From assembly GCA_902806345.1 (NCBI GenBank), contig CADCWF010000114.1, forward strand, positions 1-32,042: 32,042 nt of DNA. The letters are read 5' to 3'. Numbering within the stretch: the stretch's first letter is position 1; the number at the start of each line of letters is the position of its first letter. Under the pieces are notes generated by a model. That model was not told where the DNA came from and did not search any database. It was given only the letters and a program-made list of their open reading frames with translations. The position numbers and the translations under genes were made by a program. The stretch is from an uncultured Thermomicrobiales bacterium. GTDB taxonomy: Bacteria; Chloroflexota; Chloroflexia; Thermomicrobiales; UBA6265. Shown here in pieces: positions 1 through 6,728 of this stretch.

Positions 1-46
1 CGGCACCGCCGCGGCACGCCCAATTCCACCGCCGCCACGTCCGCGC

Positions 47-688
47 TCAACGAGGTGATCGGTAGGTTTCTTCGAACTCGGGGCCGATCTCGCCGGTCTT
101 CAGGTCACCGGTTCGCTCGTAGACCTGGATCACGACCCCGGTCGCGGTCGTTTCGATGCTCTTGAGTGAGAGGGCGCGCGGAATGGCGCCGTCGCCGAAG
201 AGGCGCTTCCCGCTGCCTGCGATCACCGGGAACACGATCAGGTGGAACTCGTCGACCAAGTCGCTTTTCATCAAGGCCTGCGTCAACTCGCTGCTACCGG
301 GGACCTGGATCTCGCCGCCGTCGTGCTCCTTGAGTTTCGCGACCTCGCCGGCAATGTCCTCGCCGAGTTGATGCGAGTTCGCCCACTCGAGTGCCCGCGG
401 CGACCGCGAGGCCACGTACTTCGGGATCCGGTTGTAGACCGCGGCGATCGGATCCGTGTCCGGCGCGTTGGGCCACCCGGCGGCGAAGATGTCGTAGGTC
501 TTGCGACCGAGCAGCAGCGCCCCGGCCCGCCGGATCAGATCCACCATGTGGGCTCCGCCTTGCTCGTCAAAGTGCGGGACCACCCAACCGCCGTGCGCGA
601 ATCCGCCCTCACGGTCCTCGTCGGAGCCGCCGGGCGCCTGCATGACGCCGTCCAGGGTCACGAACGTCACGGCCACCAGTTTCCGCAT
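47..688 (-). CDS. Dihydrofolate reductase-like (RibD C-terminal domain) protein
   Basis: A 213-residue protein of the RibD_C/dihydrofolate-reductase fold, presumed to be a soluble NAD(P)H-dependent reductase; the substrate is unknown. The N-terminus VTFVTLDGVMQAPGG, the segment LLLGRKTYDIFAAGWP and the C-terminal strand FHLIVFPVIAGSGKRLF are typical of the family and span the whole domain. The frame is open for 112 more codons upstream, but those are arginine-rich and unlike protein. The ATG at 688 is preceded by GGAG at normal spacing and starts directly on the conserved first strand. It is the last gene of the minus-strand ArsR/SRPBCC/VOC/DUF1801 group, separated from DUF1801 by about 440 bp holding gene relics. 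Family assignment is firm; the physiological role is not known. Confidence 0.9.
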   Translation of the reverse strand: MRKLVAVTFVTLDGVMQAPGGSDEDREGGFAHGGWVVPHFDEQGGAHMVDLIRRAGALLLGRKTYDIFAAGWPNAPDTDPIAAVYNRIPKYVASRSPRALEWANSHQLGEDIAGEVAKLKEHDGGEIQVPGSSELTQALMKSDLVDEFHLIVFPVIAGSGKRLFGDGAIPRALSLKSIETTATGVVIQVYERTGDLKTGEIGPEFEETYRSPR

Positions 689-829
689 CCGCTGTCTCCA
701 GTTCCGTTCCGCCAGCGCAGGACCATCGACCTGCTCGTGTTGCTGGTCGAACGAGACGAGCCGGGATCGACGCGCGGCACCCCGGCCGCGCCGCTGACTC
801 CGCGGATCACGCGTGACGCACCACACGTG

Positions 830-899
830 CTTCTTGGTCGGCGCGGTCGCGGCAACGGTCCGATGTCTACCCGGTCGGCGGTGCCGGCCGGGGTGGCGC
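830..899. repeat. Duplicated leader sequence, copy 1
   Basis: This stretch aligns with 2744-2810 over about 65 bases with a few short gaps. The shared cores are GCGGTCGCGG, TCTACCCG, TCGGCGGTG and CGGCCGGGG. Copy 2 lies directly before a truncated VOC gene and holds its ribosome binding site. Copy 1 has no VOC gene after it. It sits between a PPOX relic and the DHFR-like gene, and I read it as what remains of a duplicated cluster. Confidence 0.6.
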
Positions 900-965
900 T
901 CGGCGCAAGAACCGAGGCAGCCACGCCGCTTCGGCCCGTAGCGCGCCACGCAGCGCGCCCGACCG

Positions 966-1069
966 AGGCGTCTGACCAACCAGGGGCCGTCGCGCATCGG
1001 CTCGCGGTCGGGCAGCTCGTTCACCTCGCGCCAAGCCTGGATTTGACGTCCATTTGGTCGTACGAGTAA
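966..1069 (-). pseudogene. Relic of a PPOX-class (F420/FMN) enzyme C-terminus
   Basis: The minus strand reads QIQAWREVNELPDREPMRDG then PWLV, closely matching [19 protein letters not shown] then RWLI at the C-terminus of the intact PPOX-type gene at 1649-2146. About 18 of 25 aligned residues are identical. No start codon or N-terminal FMN-fold sequence was found before it, and it does not end at an equivalent stop. It is best read as the surviving tail of a second copy of that gene. What is seen is the local identity; the duplication-and-loss history is inference. Confidence 0.65.
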
Positions 1070-1127
1070 CCGGTCCGGACCGCTCGGGCCGTCCTGGATT
1101 GGGAGGGCCCCAATGGGGGCCTGGGCC

Positions 1128-1586
1128 TCAGTTCACCGCCCTCTTCACCAGCGCGGCGATCCTCGCCTCGTCGGCGGCGGTCAGCTCCGTCACCGCGAAG
1201 GAGGTCGGCCACATGGTGCCTTCGTCGAGGTTCGCCGTGTCGTTGAAGCCGAACGCGGCATACCTCGCATTGAACTTCGCCGCGGCCTGGAAGAAGCAGA
1301 CGACCTTGCCGTCCTTGGCATAGGCGGGCATCCCGTACCAGGTTTTCGGCGAGAGGGATGGCGCGTTGGCCTTGACGATCGCATGGAACCGCTCGGCCAG
1401 GACGCGGTCCGGTTCCGGCATCTCGGCGATCGTCGCCAACACGGCGCGTTCCGCTTCCTCTTTGTTCTTGTTCGCGCGCGCTTCCGCCTTCAGCTCCTTT
1501 GCGCGCTCCTTCATCGCGGCGCGTTCCTCGGCCGTGAAGCCTTCGGCCGTCTCGCGGGTGGTGCTCTTGGCGGATTTCTGTGCCAT
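1128..1586 (-). CDS. DUF1801 family protein
   Basis: A 152-residue soluble protein. A charged helical N-terminal stretch (residues about 15-50, rich in Lys/Glu/Arg/Ala) precedes a DUF1801-type domain. The segments [20 protein letters not shown] and [13 protein letters not shown] carry the aromatic pattern of this family, which includes frataxin-like iron-chaperone relatives. No enzymatic activity is established for this subgroup. The ATG at 1586 has AGGAGA about 9 nt upstream; the frame is open 22 codons further but with non-protein-like composition. It lies 62 bp after the PPOX-type gene in the same direction, so it is probably in the same transcript. The family call is good; the function is unknown. 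Confidence 0.85.
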   Translation of the reverse strand: MAQKSAKSTTRETAEGFTAEERAAMKERAKELKAEARANKNKEEAERAVLATIAEMPEPDRVLAERFHAIVKANAPSLSPKTWYGMPAYAKDGKVVCFFQAAAKFNARYAAFGFNDTANLDEGTMWPTSFAVTELTAADEARIAALVKRAVN

Positions 1587-1648
1587 CTCGTGCGTTCTCC
1601 TCTGCGAGATGTGCTGGCAACGACCCTCGTGCTCGCGGGCCGCCCCCA

Positions 1649-2146
1649 TCAACTCTGTCCGGATGCCTCGTCGGACACGGCGGGCCTCCGCTCATCGATC
1701 AGCCAGCGGCCGTCGACCATCAGCTCGCGACCTTCGAGCTCGTTGGCCTCGCGCCAGGCCTGGATACGGCGCGGGACGATGCGGAACCAGCGGTACGGCG
1801 TGGTCAGCGCGCGCGGGTCGAAGCCGGTGCGGGCGGCGAACAGGTCACCCCGCTCCCGCGGCAGCGCCTCGATCTCGAGGACCTCGACGTCGCCATCGAT
1901 CATGGACACGTCGCGAGTGTGACCGAGTCCCAGCCGAACGGTTCGGGTGGCGGCCAGGTTCCTGCCGGTCGGGCTGTCCGTCGGCGTGGCCACCAGCAGC
2001 GCCTCGCCGTCCCAGTCGAAGGAGAGCGGCACCAGATACGGCGCCCCGTCCGCCGAGGCAGTGGCTACCCAGACATCGATGTCGTGGGCGAGTCGCTGCT
2101 CGGTGTCGCGACGACGCTGGGGGCGGGAGCGGGGGTCGGCACTCAT
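1649..2146 (-). CDS. PPOX-class F420/FMN-dependent oxidoreductase-like protein
   Basis: A 165-residue split-barrel flavin/F420-binding protein of the pyridoxamine-5'-phosphate oxidase superfamily. The first strands, [19 protein letters not shown] then [11 protein letters not shown], and the following [16 protein letters not shown] are the usual cofactor-fold signature. The C-terminal [16 protein letters not shown] is typical of the probable F420-dependent subgroup. A role in reducing an unknown substrate is inference. Its ATG overlaps the stop of the upstream VOC gene by 4 bases (ATGA), indicating translational coupling. A relic of a second copy of its C-terminus lies at 966-1069. Confidence 0.85.
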   Translation of the reverse strand: MSADPRSRPQRRRDTEQRLAHDIDVWVATASADGAPYLVPLSFDWDGEALLVATPTDSPTGRNLAATRTVRLGLGHTRDVSMIDGDVEVLEIEALPRERGDLFAARTGFDPRALTTPYRWFRIVPRRIQAWREANELEGRELMVDGRWLIDERRPAVSDEASGQS

Positions 2147-2499
2147 CGGTCCTGGAGCAGCCCGAGGACGCGGCCATCGGAGTCGGCGATGGTACCCAAC
2201 AGGCGACCGCCACCGACATCGCGCACGGGCTCCTTCACGGTGGCACCGGTACCGGTCACCTCGGCCAACTTCGCCTCAAGGTCCGGCACGTGCCAGGAGG
2301 CCACCGGCGAGGTCATGACCTGCGGTCCACCGGCCGGCTCCAGCCCGATGTGCTGGCCCGCTGCCTCCAAGCCGACGGAGGAGGACCGGTCGGTCTGCGG
2401 CGGGCCGCCAAGCAGGGCGGCGTACACCGCCTTGGCCGTCGCCAAGTCGGACACGGGATGCGGCACGGTCTCGATTCCAGCGGTGGAAGCGCCGGTCAT
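2143..2499 (-). CDS. VOC family (glyoxalase/bleomycin-resistance fold) protein
   Basis: A 118-residue single-domain vicinal-oxygen-chelate protein. The N-terminal HPVSDLATAKAVYAALLGGP is the classic first beta-alpha unit, and IADSDGRVLGLLQ is the terminal strand with the usual G-x-x-x-G-L-x-Q ending. It has the length and spacing of glyoxalase-like proteins that bind a metal and small substrates, but the substrate cannot be read from the sequence. The ATG at 2499 has AGGAG 5-6 nt upstream; an in-frame ATG nine codons earlier lacks a site. It is coupled to the PPOX-type gene through an ATGA overlap and lies within the ArsR-headed operon, just after a truncated VOC paralogue. Confidence 0.88.
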   Translation of the reverse strand: MTGASTAGIETVPHPVSDLATAKAVYAALLGGPPQTDRSSSVGLEAAGQHIGLEPAGGPQVMTSPVASWHVPDLEAKLAEVTGTGATVKEPVRDVGGGRLLGTIADSDGRVLGLLQDR

Positions 2500-2549
2500 G
2501 GTCACTCCTGAAGTCGTGGAGCACATCGACCCGGTGTGTCTTGTCGAGT

Positions 2550-2735
2550 CTAACGACGAACGGGAAGCCCGGAAATCGACGTACCGGGCTGGTCGGCGGG
2601 GCCGACCGTGATCCGGCGCATCCCGCCGTATCGGACGTCGTTGCGGACCGCGAAGCCGAAGGTGTCACGGTAGAAGGCCAGGGAGGCGCCCGGGTCGTTG
2701 GGAGGGAGGAAACCCGCGTGAACGGTGATGTCCAT
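2550..2735 (-). pseudogene. Truncated VOC/glyoxalase family gene
   Basis: The frame starts with a good ribosome binding site (AAGGAG before the ATG at 2735). It encodes a convincing VOC N-terminus: MDITVHAGFLPPNDPGASLA then FYRDTFGF, followed by MRRITVGPADQPGTS. After about 55 residues the family sequence stops abruptly and the frame ends at codon 62, where relatives continue for 70 or more further residues. No matching C-terminal half is visible in the 50 bp before the next VOC gene. I read it as a 3' deletion. A short translated product is possible but would lack half of the metal-binding fold. Confidence 0.75.
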
Positions 2736-2743
2736 CGGTTCTC

Positions 2744-2810
2744 CTTCTTCCTCGCGGTCGCGGACACGGTCTACCGTCTACCCGATCGGCGGTGTCGGCC
2801 GGGGCGGCGC
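2744..2810. repeat. Duplicated leader sequence, copy 2
   Basis: This is the second copy of the stretch seen at 830-899, with cores GCGGTCGCGG, TCTACCCG, TCGGCGGTG and CGGCCGGGG. It fills the gap between the SRPBCC gene stop at 2820 and the truncated VOC start at 2735 and contains the VOC ribosome binding site. Confidence 0.6.
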
Positions 2811-2819
2811 GACGCCCGG

Positions 2820-3242
2820 CTACGCCGAGGCCAAGAGGCTTTGCAGCTGATCCAGCATGCTCTTCCAGCCGTAGCTGGCGCCGCCGATCTCCTGCTTGGC
2901 TTCGGGCCGGAATCCGCTTTGCTCGAGGTGGAGCCGCGTGGCACCGCCGTCGGCCTCCGTCAGCGTCCAGGTGACCACGGTCGACTGCCGCAGGTTGCTC
3001 TCTCCGCCGCTCACCCAGGTGTAGGTGAGCCGGTGCGGCTGGTCCACCTCGATCACTTCGCACTCGACGACGCCGGTCCAGCCGGGTGCCTCCCGGAACT
3101 GAAACGTGTGCCCGACGACCGGCCTGAAATCGTTCGACTTGAACAGCATCCACTTGGAGAGCGTGGCGGAATCGGTCAAGGCGTGCCAGACCCGCTCGAT
3201 CGGGCTCTTCACCTCGACATCCAGCACAACGGTCTCACTCAT
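2820..3242 (-). CDS. SRPBCC / AHSA1-like domain protein
   Basis: A 140-residue START-like (SRPBCC) protein of the activator-of-Hsp90-ATPase-1 type. The opening VVLDVEVKSPIERVWHALTD, the strand PHRLTYTWVSGG, the run VTWTLTEADGGATRLHLEQS and a final helix with GWKSMLDQLQSLL match the family end to end. Such proteins form a deep hydrophobic ligand cavity and typically follow a small ArsR regulator, as here; the ligand is unknown. The ATG at 3242 overlaps the ArsR stop by 4 bases (ATGA), so the two are translated as a coupled pair. The frame is open further upstream only because it overlaps ArsR coding sequence. Confidence 0.92.
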   Translation of the reverse strand: MSETVVLDVEVKSPIERVWHALTDSATLSKWMLFKSNDFRPVVGHTFQFREAPGWTGVVECEVIEVDQPHRLTYTWVSGGESNLRQSTVVTWTLTEADGGATRLHLEQSGFRPEAKQEIGGASYGWKSMLDQLQSLLASA

Positions 3243-3550
3243 CCGTTCTCCTCCTCCAAGAGGTCTTTCAGGCGATCGATCCGCTCGGTCCAGAACCGCT
3301 CGTAGAACGAGACCCACTCTTGAATCTCGCGCAGCGGGGCGGCGTTCAGGTGGTAGCGCGTTTCCCTCCCGGCCTTGCGATCGCTCACGAGACCGGCCTC
3401 CTTGAGAACGGCCAAATGCTTGGAGACGGCCGTGCGGCCCACCGGGAACCGGGCCGTCATCTCGTGGAGGGGCAGCTCATCGGCGTCGGCCAGCAAGCGG
3501 AGCAGCTGGCGGCGGGTCGGATCGGCCACCGCACTGTAGACATCTCCCAT
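3239..3550 (-). CDS. ArsR family winged-helix transcriptional regulator
   Basis: A 103-residue ArsR/SmtB-fold repressor. MGDVYSAVADPTRRQLLRLL opens the domain, PVGRTAVSKHLAVLKEAGLV is the recognition helix region, and RKAGRETRYHLN is the wing. There is no CxC metal-binding motif, so it belongs to the non-metal ArsR group usually paired with SRPBCC proteins. Starts at 3550 and 3583 are both possible; 3550 fits the family N-terminus and has GGTGA close upstream. An in-frame start at 3649 would lie inside the operator and is unlikely. It heads the minus-strand operon and is probably autoregulated through the two palindromes at 3612-3657. Confidence 0.92.
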   Translation of the reverse strand: MGDVYSAVADPTRRQLLRLLADADELPLHEMTARFPVGRTAVSKHLAVLKEAGLVSDRKAGRETRYHLNAAPLREIQEWVSFYERFWTERIDRLKDLLEEENG

Positions 3551-3611
3551 GGCGCTCACCGCCTCTGCCTTCGACGCCAACATGAGACCGTTGCGCACCG
3601 GCCTTGAATGC

Positions 3612-3664
3612 GACACTGTTTGGTGGCTGAATCGAGCGTAAGACACCAAACGGTGTCATGTCAA
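3612..3664 (-). promoter_or_regulatory. ArsR operon promoter with two operators
   Basis: On the minus strand TTGACA (3664-3659) and TACGCT (3640-3635) are 18 bp apart. The perfect palindrome GACACC-N4-GGTGTC (3642-3657) fills that spacer. A second, imperfect copy (GACACT-N4-GGTGGC, 3612-3627) lies exactly 30 bp away, at about the expected transcription start. Repressor bound there would block both polymerase binding and escape. The sites are seen directly; assigning them to the adjacent ArsR is inference from position. Confidence 0.8.
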
Positions 3665-3898
3665 GCCCGGCGTTAGCGGCGCGGGCGAGGGTCGGGGCTG
3701 GGCGAGGAACGACAACGGTCGGGCGGGCGCGGGTCGGGGTCCCAGCTCTCGTCGAGCCAGCGGATCATGTGCCGCAGGACGTGTTCGAGCGCGGCGAACC
3801 CGGCAGCGAGCCGCGCGGCAATGCCGCCTGCCTACCCTCGCCCGACGCCCCCACCCGGCCTCACCGGAGGCTTTCGTACCCCTTTCTCGGACGGCCAG

Positions 3899-4394
3899 AT
3901 GATGTCGGCCTTGGTGTTGCGGGTCACGCAAGAGGGCGACCTGCCGGAGCTGACCGGTGGTGGCTGGGGGTTCGACGGCTGGGAACCGCGCGAACCGCGG
4001 CGCTCGATGGCCCGAAGCGACACACCACCGGCCCCGGTGGCCCCACGATCGCAGATGCGGCATGTGGTGAGGCCCTGGGCAGTGTGAGCCGGCACCGGGT
4101 TCACCGGGGACCGAAACCGGAGTCATCCAAGCCGATGATCGGATTTCGGCTCAAACGCACCGCTCGCGGCGATGGGGTAGGAGCGATAGCGCAGCGCCTC
4201 CTCGTCGACAACCTGTTCGCGGAGACCAAAACGAATCGTGCGGGGCACTCACCGATGCGGCGAATCTCACCGAACAGCGTGCAGTCGAACGTGCCGGATT
4301 CACCCGCGAGGGAATGAACCGGGGTGCTCGGCGGCACCGCGGAAGCGGGCACGACGATGACCTCTCCAGCAGCCTCCTCCCTGAGTGGCGGCAA
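3899..4394 (+). pseudogene. Frameshifted GNAT N-acetyltransferase
   Basis: Three plus-strand frames together spell a complete GNAT acetyltransferase. Frame A, from the ATG at 3899, gives ALVLRVTQEGDLPELTGG and WEPREPRRS. Frame B (about 4067-4240) gives ALGSVSRHRVHRGPKPESSK, IGFRLKRTARGDGVG (acetyl-CoA loop region) and QRLLVDNLFAETKTNR. Frame C (about 4245-4394) gives LTDAANLTEQRAVERAGFTR, EGMNRGARRHRG and LLPEW. The second break falls where one base is missing between the Arg codon at 4237-4239 and Ala at 4245. Each part matches the family in order and spacing, so this is one gene with two indels. It was presumably an acetyl-CoA-dependent transferase of unknown substrate. Confidence 0.8.
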
Positions 4395-4597
4395 CAGTCG
4401 AATCCGTCGGCTACGACGGCCCGATGAACGCAACGTCCGGTGAGGGGTCCGCATCCGAGACGGGTGCGGCGCCGACGTGGGGCCAAAACCGGTCGGATCC
4501 GGTTGCCCAGCTTAGGATGCGGCGGGGTCGGGTGCGGCCAGGGACCCACCTGCCGCTTCACCCAGGTCATCCAGACCTCCGGCGTCCTGGCATCTCT

Positions 4598-4800
4598 CAA
4601 ACCGGCGATGTCTGCCCCGACGATGTGCCGCCGGACCTATGCTCTGCGACGGTGCCTGCAAGAGGTCCTCATTCGACCACGACCATTGCCGCTTCTGCAG
4701 CTACAACTGCGGGGATCCGAACAACTCCTTCTGCTGCCGGGGAAACCGCGTGCGGTCCTGCGAGGCGAGAACCCGGCGCCGCACCGACGAGATCTTCTGA
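4598..4800 (+). pseudogene. Cys-rich secreted-type protein fragment, probably frameshifted
   Basis: One plus-strand frame (4639-4800, stop TGA) encodes 53 residues with eight cysteines: MLCDGAC, then HDHCRFCSYNCGD and NSFCCRGNRVRSC. The spacing resembles the Cys-rich repeats (Stig1-like, of the DPxxCGxCGxxC type) found in secreted proteins. The preceding frame reads QTGDVCPDDVPPDLC. Removing five bases near 4643-4647, where TGCTCTGC looks like a local duplication, would fuse the two as PPDLCDGAC. No signal peptide is visible upstream. Either a small intact peptide starts at 4639, or this is a decayed remnant; I favour the remnant. The family likeness is moderate, resting on cysteine spacing only. 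Confidence 0.5.
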
Positions 4801-5034
4801 CGCAACGCCGTCGAGCCCTGCCCGTCGTAGGCCGGCATCCGGGTGAGCGACACGCCCCACCCGGCCGCCCGCCTCCGGGGCCCAGGAGCGGGCGGCCGGC
4901 GGCGGTCGTGGGGAGGGGACCCGATAGACCGTGCCCCGACCCCGTGGGCGGTATGCTGCCTGGCCGACGAGTGGACGGAGACGACGGCTGTCGCCGCTGG
5001 GCCACAACGGCGCGGCGGCAGGAACGGGGAGTCC

Positions 5035-5529
5035 ATGGAGCGCGAAGGCGTCGGCGGCGACGGGGACGAGGTGCAGGAGACGGGGCTGGACACGTCCGTC
5101 TCCAACCTGCTCGGAGAGGCCCGGATGCTGCTGCCTGGCACCCAGACGCTCTTCGGCTTCCAACTTGCGGTCGTCTTCACCCAGCCCTTCCGGGACCTCC
5201 TCGCCCCGGCCGAGCAGGGGCTCCACTTGCTGGGGATGGTGCTCACCGGCGTCTCCATCGCGCTCCTGATGGCGCCCGCCGCCTACCACCGCCAGGTCGA
5301 GCCGGAGTCGGTCTCGCGGCGGTTCGTCCGGCTGGCCACGCGCCAGTTGGTCTGGGGCACGGTGCCGCTGGCGGTCGCCCTCTGCATCGAGGTCTACCTC
5401 GCCGCCAGCCTGATCACCACCCGTGTGGTGACGAGCGCCGCGATCGCGCTCGTGCTGTTCGGCGTCTTCGTCGTCCTCTGGTACGTCGTCCCCCGGCGGG
5501 CGGCCGATGGCAGTCCACCTCGGCGGTGA
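5035..5529 (+). CDS. DUF6328 family membrane protein
   Basis: A 164-residue integral membrane protein. A short acidic N-terminus (residues 1-20) is followed by the hallmark NLLGEARMLLPGTQTLFGFQ, then hydrophobic segments around residues 40-55, 65-82, 105-126 and 132-150, and a basic C-terminus. That layout is the one I know for DUF6328; no biochemical function is established. The ATG at 5035 has GGGGAG at ideal spacing. The frame is open 64 codons further upstream but with low-complexity, non-conserved sequence. The stop codon is the first base triplet of a 20-bp inverted repeat that probably terminates transcription. Confidence 0.85.
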   Translation: MEREGVGGDGDEVQETGLDTSVSNLLGEARMLLPGTQTLFGFQLAVVFTQPFRDLLAPAEQGLHLLGMVLTGVSIALLMAPAAYHRQVEPESVSRRFVRLATRQLVWGTVPLAVALCIEVYLAASLITTRVVTSAAIALVLFGVFVVLWYVVPRRAADGSPPRR

Positions 5530-5570
5530 GCGTCGTCGACCGGGACGCCGGTCCCGGTCGACGACGCTCA
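5527..5570. terminator. 20-bp perfect inverted repeat overlapping the DUF6328 stop
   Basis: Arm 5527-5546 (starting TGAGCGTCGTCGACC) and arm 5551-5570 are perfectly complementary over 20 bp around a four-base GCCG loop. The TGA of the DUF6328 gene is the first three bases of the left arm. There is no T-tract on either side. The stem would be very stable and symmetric, so it could stop transcripts from both convergent genes (DUF6328 and the excalibur gene). Confidence 0.75.
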
Positions 5571-5644
5571 CCCGAGGCACGGGCCGACCGAGCGAGGCTC
5601 CAGGAATCCGCAGGGCTAGGCGGGAGGCGGGCGACGAGCGGAGG

Positions 5645-6592
5645 TCACCCCGGCCCGGTCCCCGTCGCCGGCAGGGCGATGATGCCGATGCCGACCCTCG
5701 ACGGCAGCGAGGTGCAGGCGAAGCCGTCGCCGCTGGGGTCGAGGTTGAACGGGTCGCTCGGGTCGCGCGCGAGCTGCTCCTGGGCGACTTCCTGGTAGAC
5801 CAGGTCGACGCAATCGATGTCGACGACCCGGCCGCGCGTGGCGGGGGTCGGAGTCGGGGTCGGGGTCGGGGTGGGGATCTCCTCGTCGGCGCTCGTGGCG
5901 CGTCGGCCGCCACCCCCGCCCCCGTTGCCGGCGGCGTTCCCGCCGTTGTTGCCGCCGCCGCCGCCCCCGTTGCCGCCGCCTCCCCCACCGCCGGCATCAT
6001 CGCCGCCGGTGCTGTCGTCGCCGCTGTCGGCGTCGCGGAACGCCTTCTCGCACGCCTCGCCGTCGTCGTCTTGGTCGAGCCGGTCCGCGAGCGCGGGGTC
6101 GTCGTCGAGCGCCGCCTGGGCATCGGCCTGGGTGTCGAAGTCCGTGCAGCGGGTCCCGGCTGGGGACCCATCCTGGGCGGCGTCGGCGTCGGCGGCGGCG
6201 TCGGCGGCGGCGTTGTTGCGGTTGCCGCCGCCGCCCCCGCCGCCGCCGTTGCCGGCGCCGCCGCCCGATGCCTCGAAGAACTCCTCGCACGCCTCGCCGT
6301 TGTTGTTGCCGTCCAGCCCGTTCGGGTCCGCCGGGTCGGCGTCGAGTTCGTCCTGGGCCTCGGCCTGGGTGTCGAAGTCGTCGCAGTTCAGCCGGTCCCG
6401 CTGGGCAGCGGCCACGGCCGCGAGGGGCGATCCCTGGTACGGCCTGAGCAGCGCCGGCAGACCGGTGACGAGGAGGGCCAGCACCGTCAGCAAGGCCGCT
6501 CCGACGCGAACCCGGCGCCACGCGAGCGCGGACTGGGAGCGGGATCGGGATCGGCTACCGCCCGCGGACGCCCGAGACCGACGACTGGTCAT
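5645..6592 (-). CDS. Secreted/surface protein with three excalibur calcium-binding domains
   Basis: A 315-residue exported protein. A basic N-terminus and one hydrophobic segment (residues about 28-50) form a signal anchor or signal peptide. Three excalibur domains follow (about 66-106, 146-186, 257-296), each with a Cys pair and a D/N-rich EF-like loop: DGNNNGEACE, DQDDDGEACE and DPSGDGFACT. The linkers are Gly/Asn-rich and Asp/Ala-rich, plus a (Thr-Pro) run near 240-249. The C-terminus carries LPATG followed by only four residues, so it lacks the hydrophobic and basic tail of a sortase substrate. The ATG at 6592 is the last start before the basic/hydrophobic leader. The role is probably calcium-dependent cell-surface binding (inference). 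Confidence 0.85.
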   Translation of the reverse strand: MTSRRSRASAGGSRSRSRSQSALAWRRVRVGAALLTVLALLVTGLPALLRPYQGSPLAAVAAAQRDRLNCDDFDTQAEAQDELDADPADPNGLDGNNNGEACEEFFEASGGGAGNGGGGGGGGNRNNAAADAAADADAAQDGSPAGTRCTDFDTQADAQAALDDDPALADRLDQDDDGEACEKAFRDADSGDDSTGGDDAGGGGGGGNGGGGGGNNGGNAAGNGGGGGGRRATSADEEIPTPTPTPTPTPATRGRVVDIDCVDLVYQEVAQEQLARDPSDPFNLDPSGDGFACTSLPSRVGIGIIALPATGTGPG

Positions 6593-6728
6593 CTGATGCT
6601 CCGATCCGCCCGGCGACGCGCGGCCCCCGTGCGCTCGGGGCCGCGGACCGGTAGGATAGCCGCCGGCCGCCCGAGGGGTGGCACGGACCGGGTGGGAACA
6701 CCGCCCGGGCGGGAGGACCCGACCGCGC

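Noticed and set aside
3664..3830. Minus-strand segment reading AALEHVLRHMIRWLDESWD before a stop
   Set aside because: It looks coding (high GC3, natural residues) but is only about 50 codons, follows a TAG, has no start and matches no family I know; too weak to annotate.
5880..6260. Short GCC-rich repeats resembling a repeat array
   Set aside because: These are codon repeats for Gly/Asn and Thr-Pro linkers inside the excalibur protein, with no spacers; not a CRISPR array.
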